A DNA stretch of 35,035 nt from Halieaceae bacterium (GCA_011524755.1 WTJR01000048.1:1-35035); one strand, 5' to 3'. Shown: positions 12,806-24,661, numbered from the stretch's first letter. Notes: a model not told the origin generated them from the letters alone. Numbers and translations: made by a program.

Positions 12806-14152
12806 TTACTTACCTATGCAAAAACTGCTGAAAATTAACCCCAAGATATCGTCACTTGCTACACGGCCCGTTAAAGAATCGATTGCGGTTTGAACCCGTT
12901 TTAGATCTTCGGCCAGTAGCTCTGCCGCGTTGTGGTGCTCGAAGGCAAGTAGAGATTCTGTGAGAGCGTGATGCGCTTCCAAGAGTGCGTCAACGTGGCG
13001 TTGGCGAGCGCTGAAAACAGAGTCTTGCGCCCCTTGTACCAATAATGAGCCCTCAATCGTTTGAATCAACGCGTTGATTCCATCACCTTTTTTGGCACTG
13101 ACTGCAACACAACGAGTTTCACCGTGATTCGGAAGTACGCCAGCTTGTCTGCCAGAGATATCAATTTTGTTTAGGACCTGAATATTAATGGCGGTATCAG
13201 GAAGCCATTCGGTATTAATTTCCTGTGGTTCATTGTCATCAATGATGTGAAGGACGAGGTCAGCATTCTGACTGCTGGACTTGGCACGCTTAACACCTTC
13301 TTGCTCAATGACGTCGTCTGTCTGACGAATGCCGGCCGTATCGATGAGATCCAGAATCACAGAGCCAGCTTTTATGCTTTGTTTTAGTGTGTCGCGTGTC
13401 GTACCCGGAACATCTGTGACAATGGCAATGTCATCACGAGCAAGTGCATTTAAGAGACTACTTTTACCGGCGTTTGGTGCACCAATAAGGACAGCCAGGT
13501 AGTGCTGGGTTTTGCGTTGCGATGCCGCAACATCGTTGATTAATTGCTCAATAGTGGCGTTGCAGTCGCGAAGCCTTGATATGACTGCATGGCGCTGTAA
13601 AACATCGATGTCTTCTTCAGGAAAATCGATGGATGCTTCTGTTAACGCTCTTAGCTCATTGAGTTGGTTAGAGAGGTCGCTGACCAACGCAGAAAATGCA
13701 CCTGATAATGAGGCAGACGCGAGCTTTGCTGCCGTTTCTGTTTCAGCTGTGATCAGATCGGCGATGGCTTCCGCTTGTAGTAAATCAATTTTACCGTTGA
13801 TGAAACTGCGCTCTGAAAATTCTCCGGGTCGAGCTTGCCTTGCCCCTAACTCAATGCATCGCGAGAGAAGTGCTTGTAAAACAATGTGTCCACCGTGCCC
13901 TTGAATTTCCACTACATCGTCACCGGTAAATGAGTTGGGACCGGGAAAGTAAATGGCTAGCCCGGAGTCAATGGCTTGACCTTCACTGTCGAGGAAAGAC
14001 CGGTAGTGAGCGTACCGAGGGGTGAGTTCTGATCCACTTAAAGCGAGCGCTATAGCGAGTGCATCAGGTCCACTTAAACGGATGATACCGACAGGACCGT
14101 TGCCGCGCGCCGTTGCGATAGCGGCGATCGTATCAGTATCAAGTCCGGTCAT
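12806..14152 (-). CDS. mnmE: tRNA modification GTPase MnmE (TrmE)
   Basis: DTIAAIATARGNGPVGIIRLSG, GAPNAGKSSLLNAL, DVPGTTRD, C-terminal LGLIFSSFCIGK. Confidence 0.98.
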   Translation of the reverse strand: MTGLDTDTIAAIATARGNGPVGIIRLSGPDALAIALALSGSELTPRYAHYRSFLDSEGQAIDSGLAIYFPGPNSFTGDDVVEIQGHGGHIVLQALLSRCIELGARQARPGEFSERSFINGKIDLLQAEAIADLITAETETAAKLASASLSGAFSALVSDLSNQLNELRALTEASIDFPEEDIDVLQRHAVISRLRDCNATIEQLINDVAASQRKTQHYLAVLIGAPNAGKSSLLNALARDDIAIVTDVPGTTRDTLKQSIKAGSVILDLIDTAGIRQTDDVIEQEGVKRAKSSSQNADLVLHIIDDNEPQEINTEWLPDTAINIQVLNKIDISGRQAGVLPNHGETRCVAVSAKKGDGINALIQTIEGSLLVQGAQDSVFSARQRHVDALLEAHHALTESLLAFEHHNAAELLAEDLKRVQTAIDSLTGRVASDDILGLIFSSFCIGK

Positions 14153-14173
14153 TGTTTTATGTTGATGTTGCGC

Positions 14174-15865
14174 TTATCGCGCAGCGGCTTGCTCAATTTG
14201 TCGAGTAACAACGTATTGCTGAGCAAATGACAGAAGGTTGTTGCACAACCAGTACAACACAAGGCCTGCCGGGAACCACATCATCAAGAAGGTAAATGCG
14301 ATAGGCATGTACATCATGATTTTGGCTTGCATTGGATCTGGCGGTGCAGGATTGAGACGTTGCATCAGCCACATGCTAATGCCCATCAGGATTGGCAAGA
14401 CAAAATAGGGATCCATGGCTGAGAGATCTTCGATCCATAGAATGAAAGGTGCGTGTCGGAGTTCAACCGATTCGAGAAGCACCCAGTAAAGCGCAATAAA
14501 GACAGGCATCTGAATGAGCATAGGAAGACACCCACCCATTGGATTAATCTTCTCTTTTTTCCAGAGCTCCATCATGGCTTGCTGCTGTTTAGCTTTGTCA
14601 TCTGCGTACTGATCACGAATACTTTGAATCTTGGGCTGTACCGTTCTCATTTTTGCCATGGATTTATAGCTTGCTGCTGATAACCGGAAAAAGATCAGCT
14701 TGATAACAATGGTCAGCGCGATGATGGCCAGTCCCCAGTTAATAACAAACTGCTGGATTAAAGTGAGCAACCAGAAAAGCGGTTGAGCAAGCCACCAGAG
14801 CCAACCGTAATCAATAACGAGATCGAGGTTCTCAGCCAGCGCGGCGAGCGCAACTTGGTCTTTGGGGCCTACGTAAAGTGTTTGAGTGATGGTTGCGGCT
14901 GATCCTGGTGCGATATCAACGTTTTGGTTTTTGTATCCGATAACGTTGTCACCATTAGAGAGCTGGCTAGCAAAGTAATCGTGACTTGTCTGCTGCGATG
15001 GAATCCAAGCTGAGACAAAATAGTGCTGTAATATTGCCACCCAACCTGCGGGCAAACGTTTTGAGAACGGCTCATCACTCAAGTCAGAAAAACTGAGCTT
15101 TGTGTAGCGCTCATCGGGTTGCGTAAGCGCAGCGCCCAAATAAGGACTGACGCCGAAACCTGTGTTGCCGTCGGGTGCTTGCGTGTTATCTCGCTTCAGT
15201 TGAGCAAACGACGTGACAGATGCGACGGAGCTCCCGCCGTTTCTGATATCGAATGACACATCGACGTCATAGCGGTCATCATGGGCCGTGAAACGCTTGT
15301 AAACCTGCATTCCTAGCGAGTCATTGCCGGTCCAGGCCAATGTCAGCGTGTGGCTACCATCGTCGTTGTTAGTAACGCCTTGGCTTGCGTAACGCGCTCG
15401 GTTACCACTGGCATCAATACCATCGGGTCCTATGAGTCCGCTCTGAGCCACATAGCGTCGCAGGTTGTTGTTTTCTAATAATCTAAAGGGTTGATCAGGC
15501 GTATCGAGTCTAACCGGGAATTTTGGTAGAGACGCAGAAACAACATCACCCCCGTCAGCAGAGACAACCAAGTCAAGCGCGTCGGTAGATAAGTTAAACG
15601 TCTCGCTGTCATCGAGTAGCACTGAAAGAGGGTTTGTTTCTTGGTTAACACTCGGGATACCGTCATTGATTCCCTGGCTTACAGGCGCAGCTACTGATTC
15701 ATTGGTTGATACGCCAGGCTCCGTAATAGCGGCGGTATACAGTTCACTCTGCTGCTTTTGATACTCGTCAGAATACTGATTCCATTCAATAAGCAGCATT
15801 AAAGACAATACGGCGGTGGTGCTTATTAATAGTAGTCGTACAGGGTCCATTGAGGTCCTCGGCAT
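14174..15865 (-). CDS. yidC: Membrane protein insertase YidC
   Basis: N-terminal TM plus periplasmic domain; NPMGGCLPMLIQMPVFIALYWVLLESVELRHAPFILWIEDLSAMDPYFVLPI. Confidence 0.98.
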   Translation of the reverse strand: MPRTSMDPVRLLLISTTAVLSLMLLIEWNQYSDEYQKQQSELYTAAITEPGVSTNESVAAPVSQGINDGIPSVNQETNPLSVLLDDSETFNLSTDALDLVVSADGGDVVSASLPKFPVRLDTPDQPFRLLENNNLRRYVAQSGLIGPDGIDASGNRARYASQGVTNNDDGSHTLTLAWTGNDSLGMQVYKRFTAHDDRYDVDVSFDIRNGGSSVASVTSFAQLKRDNTQAPDGNTGFGVSPYLGAALTQPDERYTKLSFSDLSDEPFSKRLPAGWVAILQHYFVSAWIPSQQTSHDYFASQLSNGDNVIGYKNQNVDIAPGSAATITQTLYVGPKDQVALAALAENLDLVIDYGWLWWLAQPLFWLLTLIQQFVINWGLAIIALTIVIKLIFFRLSAASYKSMAKMRTVQPKIQSIRDQYADDKAKQQQAMMELWKKEKINPMGGCLPMLIQMPVFIALYWVLLESVELRHAPFILWIEDLSAMDPYFVLPILMGISMWLMQRLNPAPPDPMQAKIMMYMPIAFTFLMMWFPAGLVLYWLCNNLLSFAQQYVVTRQIEQAAAR

Positions 15866-16122
15866 TATTCGTCGTCGGATTTCGACAAGCTCGGATGTTC
15901 AGGGACAGGATCATAACCGCCGGCAGCCCATGGATGACAGCGGCAAATTCGTTTTGCAGCTAGAAAACTGCCTGAAACTGGGCCGTGTGACTCTAACGCT
16001 TCAATGGCGTATGACGAGCATGACGGAAAATAACGGCAGCGATTTCCAATAAAGGGACTGATCCCAACTTGATAGAACTTGATGGGCAGTTTCAGCAGCG
16101 CGGTTAGAACGTTATTGATCAT
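15865..16122 (-). CDS. yidD: Membrane protein insertion efficiency factor YidD
   Basis: LPIKFYQVGISPFIGNRCRYFPSCSSYAIEALESHG...CRCHPWAAGGYDPVP. Start placed at internal ATG (MINNVL...), overlapping rnpA by 11 nt. Confidence 0.93.
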   Translation of the reverse strand: MINNVLTALLKLPIKFYQVGISPFIGNRCRYFPSCSSYAIEALESHGPVSGSFLAAKRICRCHPWAAGGYDPVPEHPSLSKSDDE

Positions 16123-16486
16123 CTTCAAACCGAATCTGCGCGTGTTTGTGATTGAGCTTCCGCCAAAGGCGATCAAGATCACCTAGCACGTCTGCATTAC
16201 TCAATGCACCAGCACCTCGTTTTGCCATGAAAACAAGGTTCATCGAGGCTGAAAGGGGGTGGTTTCGAAAGTATTCCCTGACCAACCGTTTAATCCGGTT
16301 GCGATCAGTGGCCAGTCGCACGTTTTTCTTGGCAACAATAATACCGAGGCGAGAGCGATTGTCTGATGCAGGAAGGGCAAGCACGGTGCCAGCTGTTGAG
16401 CCGGCACGTATTGAACAGTTTTCGAAAACTTGGGAGTAGTCGTGGGCGTTAAGTAAGCGCGCGGTCTTTGGAAATTTGTGGGACAT
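16112..16486 (-). CDS. rnpA: Ribonuclease P protein component
   Basis: RLGIIVAKKNVRLATDRNRIKRLVREYFR signature. Confidence 0.96.
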   Translation of the reverse strand: MSHKFPKTARLLNAHDYSQVFENCSIRAGSTAGTVLALPASDNRSRLGIIVAKKNVRLATDRNRIKRLVREYFRNHPLSASMNLVFMAKRGAGALSNADVLGDLDRLWRKLNHKHAQIRFEDDQ

Positions 16487-16506
16487 AGTGAGTTGCCCCG
16501 ATGCGC

Positions 16507-16641
16507 TTACGCCGAGAGACGAAGACGTCCACGTGCACGACGACGAGCAAGCACCTTGCGGCCATTTTTGGTTGCCATGCGAGCACGGAAGCCGTGGTTA
16601 CGCTTGCGCTTCAGAACGCTGGGTTGAAAGGTGCGCTTCAT
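16507..16641 (-). CDS. rpmH: 50S ribosomal protein L34
   Basis: Reverse complement translates to [44 protein letters not shown]; below the ORF-track length cut-off. Confidence 0.98.
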   Translation of the reverse strand: MKRTFQPSVLKRKRNHGFRARMATKNGRKVLARRRARGRLRLSA

Positions 16642-16682
16642 ACGAATGCCTTTACATCAATGCGGTTGTCAAAGGGGGCGGA

Positions 16683-16711
16683 ATTATAGGGACCCCCTGT
16701 GTGACTGGCAA
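16683..16711 (-). promoter_or_regulatory. Sigma70 promoter for rpmH-rnpA
   Basis: Minus strand TTGCCA-N17-TATAAT, upstream of rpmH ATG. Confidence 0.7.
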
Positions 16712-16867
16712 TAGCTGGGAATGTAAAAAAGTAAGTGGTTACAAAACGATTATTTTTTTTGGGTTAGTGGCCGCTTACTGGGATCGACTGTATTGCTGTC
16801 TTTTTACCAGTTTGGATGAAGCGCTTGGTCGTGTTTTGCCACAAAGCATCCATAAGTTATTAAAAAG

Positions 16868-16876
16868 TTATCCACA
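16868..16876 (+). promoter_or_regulatory. DnaA box TTATCCACA
   Basis: Exact consensus 9-mer in rpmH-dnaA gap. Confidence 0.85.
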
Positions 16877-16984
16877 GAAAAACAAAAATACGGCTTGCAT
16901 TTTTATTTTTTTATGAGAAACCCCTACAAACCAGTAAACCACTGATTTATATGGTTTTTATTTTTGTTGAACTGGAGATAAATG

Positions 16985-16993
16985 TGTGGATAA
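16985..16993 (-). promoter_or_regulatory. DnaA box TTATCCACA
   Basis: TGTGGATAA on plus strand, exact consensus, opposite orientation to the 16868 box. Confidence 0.85.
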
Positions 16994-17099
16994 CTATACA
17001 CCGTTGTCGTGGAGTGGCGGATTATTGAGCCAGTAGTCGACATAAGCACTGCAATAAGTCGCAGATTCGCCTCAATTCGCCTTGAAGAGCAATAACAAC

Positions 17100-18551
17100 A
17101 TGCAAATAGCGTCTCAATCTTCTTCGCCAGTTTCGAATACCGTGCTGTGGACACAGTGTCTCGAAGAGCTGCGGCGTGAAGTGCCAGAAGTTCAATTCAA
17201 TACCTGGGTGCGACCTTTAACCGTAATGGAAGATGGCGCTGACTTTGTGTTGTGTGCACCCAATCGGTTTATCCGGGATTTTGTAGAAGAAAAATACAGC
17301 GCAACCATCTCTCAGTGCCTCGCTGCGGTGAGTACCGAGGCGTCCTTGGTGTCGGTGAGGGTTGTAACGGGCGCTGGCGGGTCAATCACGACCCAGCCAG
17401 CTACGGTAAATAACGAGTTGAGTCTGCCCACGCACACTCCGATTCAGGATGATCGGGCTGCGAGAGTGGCGCCGGCAGAGCCGTCACGAATAGTTAAAAA
17501 ACAAGCGCCCGCCGTCGTGGTGCCGTCGCATCAGCACAACCTAGTAGACGGGTATACCTTTGCTAATTTTGTAGAGGGTAAGAGCAACCAGCTAGCGATG
17601 GCCGCTGCTCAGCAGGTTGCTGAAAGTCCGGGTGACGCCTACAACCCGCTGTTCCTCTACGGAGGCGTAGGTCTGGGAAAAACCCACCTGATGCATGCGG
17701 TAGGTAACGCGCTCAGGCAGCGCAAACCCGACGCTAAAATTGTTTACTTGCATAGCGAGCGTTTCGTCGCCGACATGGTGAAGGCTCTGCAGCTCAACGC
17801 GATTAACGACTTCAAGCGGTTTTACCGGTCAGTAGATGCATTGTTGATTGATGACATCCAGTTCTTTGCGAACAAAGATCGCAGTCAGGAAGAGTTTTTT
17901 CACACGTTTAATGCGTTGCTAGAGGGTGGCCAGCAGATGATCTTGACCTGCGATCGTTACCCGAAGGAGATCGATGGAGTCGAGGAGCGCTTGAAGAGCC
18001 GTTTTGGGTGGGGCCTAACAGTGGCGGTGGAACCGCCAGAACTGGAGACCCGTGTCGCCATTCTTATGAAGAAGGCAGAGCAGTCAGGTATCGAAATGTC
18101 TCATGAGGCAGCATTCTTTATTGCGCAACGAATCCGATCGAATGTTCGTGAACTTGAGGGTGCGCTCAAGCGAGTTATTGCGAGTGCGAATTTTACCGGC
18201 AGGCCTTTTGATATCGATTTGATCAAAGAGAGCCTGAAGGATCTTTTGGCCCTGCAGGATAAACAGGTCTCACTAGAAAACATTAAGCGGACGGTTGCGG
18301 ACTACTATAAGATTAAGGTTGCGGATTTGTTGTCGAAACGCCGAAACCGCTCGGTCGCGCGCCCTAGACAAGTAGCCATGGCGCTGTCGAAGGAGCTAAC
18401 GAATCATAGCTTGCCGGAGATTGGCGATGCGTTTGGGGGGAGAGACCACACGACAGTGCTTCACGCTTGTCGTAAGATAGCGGAGTTGCGTGGAACAACA
18501 TCGGATATTGGGGAAGATTATAAGAATCTGCTGCGCTTACTGACTACGTGA
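17100..18551 (+). CDS. dnaA: Chromosomal replication initiator DnaA
   Basis: [47 protein letters not shown]. Start uncertain (ATG 17100 or TTG 17082). Confidence 0.97.
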   Translation: MQIASQSSSPVSNTVLWTQCLEELRREVPEVQFNTWVRPLTVMEDGADFVLCAPNRFIRDFVEEKYSATISQCLAAVSTEASLVSVRVVTGAGGSITTQPATVNNELSLPTHTPIQDDRAARVAPAEPSRIVKKQAPAVVVPSHQHNLVDGYTFANFVEGKSNQLAMAAAQQVAESPGDAYNPLFLYGGVGLGKTHLMHAVGNALRQRKPDAKIVYLHSERFVADMVKALQLNAINDFKRFYRSVDALLIDDIQFFANKDRSQEEFFHTFNALLEGGQQMILTCDRYPKEIDGVEERLKSRFGWGLTVAVEPPELETRVAILMKKAEQSGIEMSHEAAFFIAQRIRSNVRELEGALKRVIASANFTGRPFDIDLIKESLKDLLALQDKQVSLENIKRTVADYYKIKVADLLSKRRNRSVARPRQVAMALSKELTNHSLPEIGDAFGGRDHTTVLHACRKIAELRGTTSDIGEDYKNLLRLLTT

Positions 18552-18586
18552 TATAAGCGTTGGCTACGACAAGAGAGATCAAACGA

Positions 18587-19699
18587 ATGAAGTTTTCGGT
18601 ATCACGGGATGCGCTAATTAAGCCTTTGAACTTGGTTGCAGGTGTGGTTGAGCGTCGACAAACACTACCCATTTTATCTAACGTTCTCATGAGCTTAGAG
18701 GGCAATCGCCTGTCGCTTACAGGTACCGATCTTGAGGTGGAGCTTGTTGGTCGCATCGATGTGCAAAGCGAAGGTGCTGATGGGGATATCACAGTCCCAG
18801 CGCGAAAGCTGGTCGATATTTGTAAAAGTCTGCCCGACGGTATCGATATTTCCTTTAGTGTGGAAGACGGTAAAGTCACTGTGCGAGCAGGGCGAAGTCG
18901 CTTCACCTTATCCACATTACCTGCTGCAGAGTTTCCAACCGTAGAAGCGGGCGACGGCGAGATAGATTTAGATTTGGCGCAGCCACTTGTCCGCCAGATG
19001 ATTGATCGCACTGGCTTCGCTATGGCGCAGCAAGATGTGCGCTATTACTTGAACGGCATGTACCTCGAGATAAAAGAGGGAAGACTGCGTTTCGTGGCAA
19101 CAGACGGCCACCGCTTGGCTTTGTGTACGGCCCCTGGACAGATAGCTGCAGATGACAAGTCTGTGATTGTGCCTCGTAAAGGTATCTTAGAGTTGTCGCG
19201 ATTATTGGACGGCGATGGCTCTGTTACGTTGAGTGTCGGCTCTAACCATATCCGTGCGGCAACCGATCAGTTTACATTCACGTCAAAGTTGGTTGATGGC
19301 AAGTTCCCCGAGTATGAGCGTGTGCTTCCTCGATCGCCTGACAAGTCGGTGTCCGGAGATCGGTCGGAGTTGCGGCAAGCGTTTACGCGCACGGCTATTC
19401 TATCCAACGAAAAGTATCGCGGTGTGAGACTGTCTTTGACGCCAGGTTCTCTGGAAATTACAGCGAATAACCCAGAGCAGGAGCAGGCGGAGGAGTCTGT
19501 ACCAGTGGATTACGCCGGAGACGCGCTCGAGGTTGGTTTCAACGTTAGCTACTTGCTCGATGTCATGGGTGTGCTAACGGGCGCTACTGTGCGCATGTCG
19601 CTCTCTGACTCGGCGAGCTCTGCGTTGATCGAAGAAGGAGAAGCGGGCGGTGATACAGACGCAGAAGCGTTGTATGTCGTTATGCCCATGCGGTTGTAA
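18587..19699 (+). CDS. dnaN: DNA polymerase III beta sliding clamp
   Basis: MKFSVSRDALIKPLNLVAGVVERRQTLPILSNVL; C-terminal YVVMPMRL. Start set at ATG 18587 rather than the ORF-track TTG 18560. Confidence 0.97.
   Translation: MKFSVSRDALIKPLNLVAGVVERRQTLPILSNVLMSLEGNRLSLTGTDLEVELVGRIDVQSEGADGDITVPARKLVDICKSLPDGIDISFSVEDGKVTVRAGRSRFTLSTLPAAEFPTVEAGDGEIDLDLAQPLVRQMIDRTGFAMAQQDVRYYLNGMYLEIKEGRLRFVATDGHRLALCTAPGQIAADDKSVIVPRKGILELSRLLDGDGSVTLSVGSNHIRAATDQFTFTSKLVDGKFPEYERVLPRSPDKSVSGDRSELRQAFTRTAILSNEKYRGVRLSLTPGSLEITANNPEQEQAEESVPVDYAGDALEVGFNVSYLLDVMGVLTGATVRMSLSDSASSALIEEGEAGGDTDAEALYVVMPMRL
18908..18916 (+). promoter_or_regulatory. DnaA box TTATCCACA inside dnaN
   Basis: Exact consensus 9-mer in dnaN coding sequence. 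Confidence 0.5.
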
Positions 19700-19717
19700 G
19701 CCACTCCTGATAACGCT

Positions 19718-20806
19718 TTGCTAACGCAGCTATCAATCCAAAACTTAAGAAATGTATCTGAGGCCTCTCTGGAATTGTCTGGGGGGTTGTCAGTGTTTAC
19801 GGGCCTTAACGGTGCCGGTAAAACCTCGGTGCTTGATGCTGTTCATATCTTAGGGACGGGCAAATCTTTCACAACGTCGCAGCTTAGCAAGGCCATACGC
19901 AACGAACAGCCAGGGCTCCAAGTGGTAGGCCGCATGAAATATGGAGGCGCCGAATCCGTGATTGGGATCAGGCGGTTGCGAGCGGGAGGTGGCGAAACCC
20001 GACTATCAGGCGCCCCCGTGAAGGCTTTATCAGAGCTTGCTCGTGAACTCCCGCTAGTTCTTTTAAACGCTGATTCATTGAATGCGCTCAGGGAGGGCCC
20101 AGAGGCGCGGCGGCGACTGATCGATCAAATGGTGTTCCACGTGGAACATTCGTATAGCTCGTCGTGGCAGCGATATCATCAGGCCTTGAAACAACGCAAT
20201 ATTCTGCTTCGAAAGACGCGCAGCGGTGATGATGATGCGTGGACAAGCGAAATGGCGGCTGTGGGCGAGCAGGTTCATCAGGCCAGAGAGCGAGTTACCG
20301 CGTTGTTATCGGATGAGGTGTCCGAGGTTTTGGCATCAATGGGCGTTGGGTTTCCTGATATGTCATTGGTTTTAAGGTCTGGATGGGCTGCGGGTGAGTC
20401 GTTGACTAGTGCGTTAAACGCCAGCGCGCAAAGTGACAGGCAGCGTGGCTTCACGCAGGTGGGCCCGCATCGCGCGGATTTACAGTGTTTGCTGGGGAGT
20501 AGGCCGGCGAATGAGGTTTTGTCTCGCGGTCAAATGAAGGTTCTGATGTCTGCTATGCGGGTGGCGCAGGGCCGGGTACTCGCAGAGGTGACGGGTCGTG
20601 CGCCCGTGTTTTTATTGGACGATGTGGGTGCAGAGCTTGATGGTGATAATGCTAGAGCCGTTTTTTCTGTCTTGGCCGAAAAAAAGGCGCAGGTGCTTGC
20701 AACCGCGGTGTCCCTGGGTGACCTCTCTAGGTGGGCAAATTTTGCTCCATTAACGGTGTTCCACGTGGAACAAGGGGTGATCACAGAGACCAAATCAGTG
20801 GCATAA
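19718..20806 (+). CDS. recF: DNA replication and repair protein RecF
   Basis: LSIQNLRNVSEASLELSGGLSVFTGLNGAGKTSVLDAVHILGTGKSF; LLDDVGAELD. TTG start; no ATG or GTG in frame between it and the dnaN stop. Confidence 0.95.
   Translation: MLTQLSIQNLRNVSEASLELSGGLSVFTGLNGAGKTSVLDAVHILGTGKSFTTSQLSKAIRNEQPGLQVVGRMKYGGAESVIGIRRLRAGGGETRLSGAPVKALSELARELPLVLLNADSLNALREGPEARRRLIDQMVFHVEHSYSSSWQRYHQALKQRNILLRKTRSGDDDAWTSEMAAVGEQVHQARERVTALLSDEVSEVLASMGVGFPDMSLVLRSGWAAGESLTSALNASAQSDRQRGFTQVGPHRADLQCLLGSRPANEVLSRGQMKVLMSAMRVAQGRVLAEVTGRAPVFLLDDVGAELDGDNARAVFSVLAEKKAQVLATAVSLGDLSRWANFAPLTVFHVEQGVITETKSVA
20133..20148. promoter_or_regulatory. parS: parS centromere site TGTTCCACGTGGAACA (copy 1)
   Basis: Perfect 16-bp palindrome, close to the B. 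subtilis-type consensus TGTTTCACGTGAAACA and the Pseudomonas-type parS; parAB is in the same window. Confidence 0.93.
20757..20772. promoter_or_regulatory. parS: parS centromere site TGTTCCACGTGGAACA (copy 2)
   Basis: Second perfect copy, 624 bp from the first, at the 3' end of recF. Confidence 0.93.
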
Positions 20807-20816
20807 TACGGGGTGA

Positions 20817-23264
<2,448 letters not shown>

Positions 23265-23289
23265 TCGCGATATTTGCGGTTAGTTGCAG

Positions 23290-24648
23290 CTAATTGTCGC
23301 TATCGTCTTCTTTTTTGCTGGGCTGGTCAGTCGCTAGCGAGAGCTGGCTAGCGTCAGTTTGATCAGGCAGTACGTCCAGGTTTTCAGGGAAGGTTTTTGA
23401 AACGCGTGTTGATAGCGTCTGAAACCGATCTACTTTCCCGTGTAGCCCCTGTCTCCCTACGAGGCTCTTTACAGCTTCGTTATAACGTTTGGTTGTTTGC
23501 GACAACGAAGCGCCTACGCTTTCCATCCGTTCAGCTACCAAACACACGGCATTGAAAATGTCGCCAGCACGGTCACTGATATCGCGCGCTTCGGCATTAC
23601 TGCGTTCGACCATCCAGAGGTTCGCTACGGTGCGCAAGATCGGCATAAGAGTCGTGTGTGAGACGAGAATGACGTTCTTCCGATACCCATAGTTAAAGAG
23701 GTCACGTTGCGTACGCATAATCTCGATGTACGCGGGCTCCACCGGCATGAACATGAGGACGAAATCTGGGCTTTGCAAACCAGCGAGGTTGGCATAGTCC
23801 TTCTCAGAAAGTTGGTCAATGTGACGCTTTACGGCGGCCGCGTGTGCTGCAAGGCTCTGTGTTCGTTCGCTGTCATCCTCGGCTGTGATTGCGCGCTCGT
23901 AATCAACCAGTGACACCTTGCTATCGATGACAATATGTTTGTCTTGAGGGAGGAAAATGACGAAGTCGGGAAGCATCCGCTGTCCGTCCTCACCTTTAAA
24001 GGCCTGTTGAGCTTCGAAATGCTCACCGCGCCGAAGGCCGGCTAATTCGAGTGTCCGCTCTAGTTGTGCTTCACCCCAGTTCCCCACGAGCTTTTTGTCA
24101 CCCTTGAGTGCTTGCGTGAGGTTGCTTGCTTCTGATGACATCTCCTGACCTACGTCATGGAGCTGCTTGATTTGCGTTTTGAGCGCTGCGTTTTGCCCTG
24201 TTAAATCACTGTGAACTTGGTTAACTCTGCTTTGAAAACCGTCGATCTTCTCCGAAAGTGGCTTAAGTAGCTGGTTTAATGATTCCTGATTTCGGGTGGA
24301 TAGTGACTTCTCACCTTGACTGACCAGTGCCTGCGCCGTCTTTTCAAACTCGAGTCGAAGCATTTTCTTCGCATCTTCGAGTAAAGCGATTTTTTCGGCG
24401 TGTTCCGTTTCTTTCAGAGCAAGTGTCGCCTTGAGGCCCTCTTCGCGACCTGAACTGGCAACCAAGTTTTGATTCATCTCCTCCAGTTGCCGCTTAAGCG
24501 CTTCGACCTCTTCTTTGGCAATATCTCCACGAGCGAGCGCATCGGCCACCGACTCGCGATAAGCACTGTGTTTCCGCATAAGGAGGCCGATAGCAATAGC
24601 GCTGGCTGAGATAAGTGCGAGAGCTACGACTACGGCATCAAATGACAT
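23290..24648 (-). CDS. rmuC: DNA recombination protein RmuC
   Basis: N-terminal TM, coiled coil, then GNWGEAQLERTLELAGLRRGEHFEAQ, LPDFVIFLPQDKHIVIDSKVSLVDYERA. Start set at ATG 24648. Confidence 0.93.
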   Translation of the reverse strand: MSFDAVVVALALISASAIAIGLLMRKHSAYRESVADALARGDIAKEEVEALKRQLEEMNQNLVASSGREEGLKATLALKETEHAEKIALLEDAKKMLRLEFEKTAQALVSQGEKSLSTRNQESLNQLLKPLSEKIDGFQSRVNQVHSDLTGQNAALKTQIKQLHDVGQEMSSEASNLTQALKGDKKLVGNWGEAQLERTLELAGLRRGEHFEAQQAFKGEDGQRMLPDFVIFLPQDKHIVIDSKVSLVDYERAITAEDDSERTQSLAAHAAAVKRHIDQLSEKDYANLAGLQSPDFVLMFMPVEPAYIEIMRTQRDLFNYGYRKNVILVSHTTLMPILRTVANLWMVERSNAEARDISDRAGDIFNAVCLVAERMESVGASLSQTTKRYNEAVKSLVGRQGLHGKVDRFQTLSTRVSKTFPENLDVLPDQTDASQLSLATDQPSKKEDDSDN

Positions 24649-24661
24649 GAATAAGCAGGCC

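Noticed and set aside
12681-12893. 70-aa plus-strand ORF in the mnmG-mnmE gap
   Set aside because: Overlaps the mnmE 3' end on the other strand and has no recognisable features; more likely chance.
16476-16916. 146-aa plus-strand ORF over rpmH and the dnaA upstream region
   Set aside because: Antisense to rpmH and extends into non-coding regulatory DNA; no domain.
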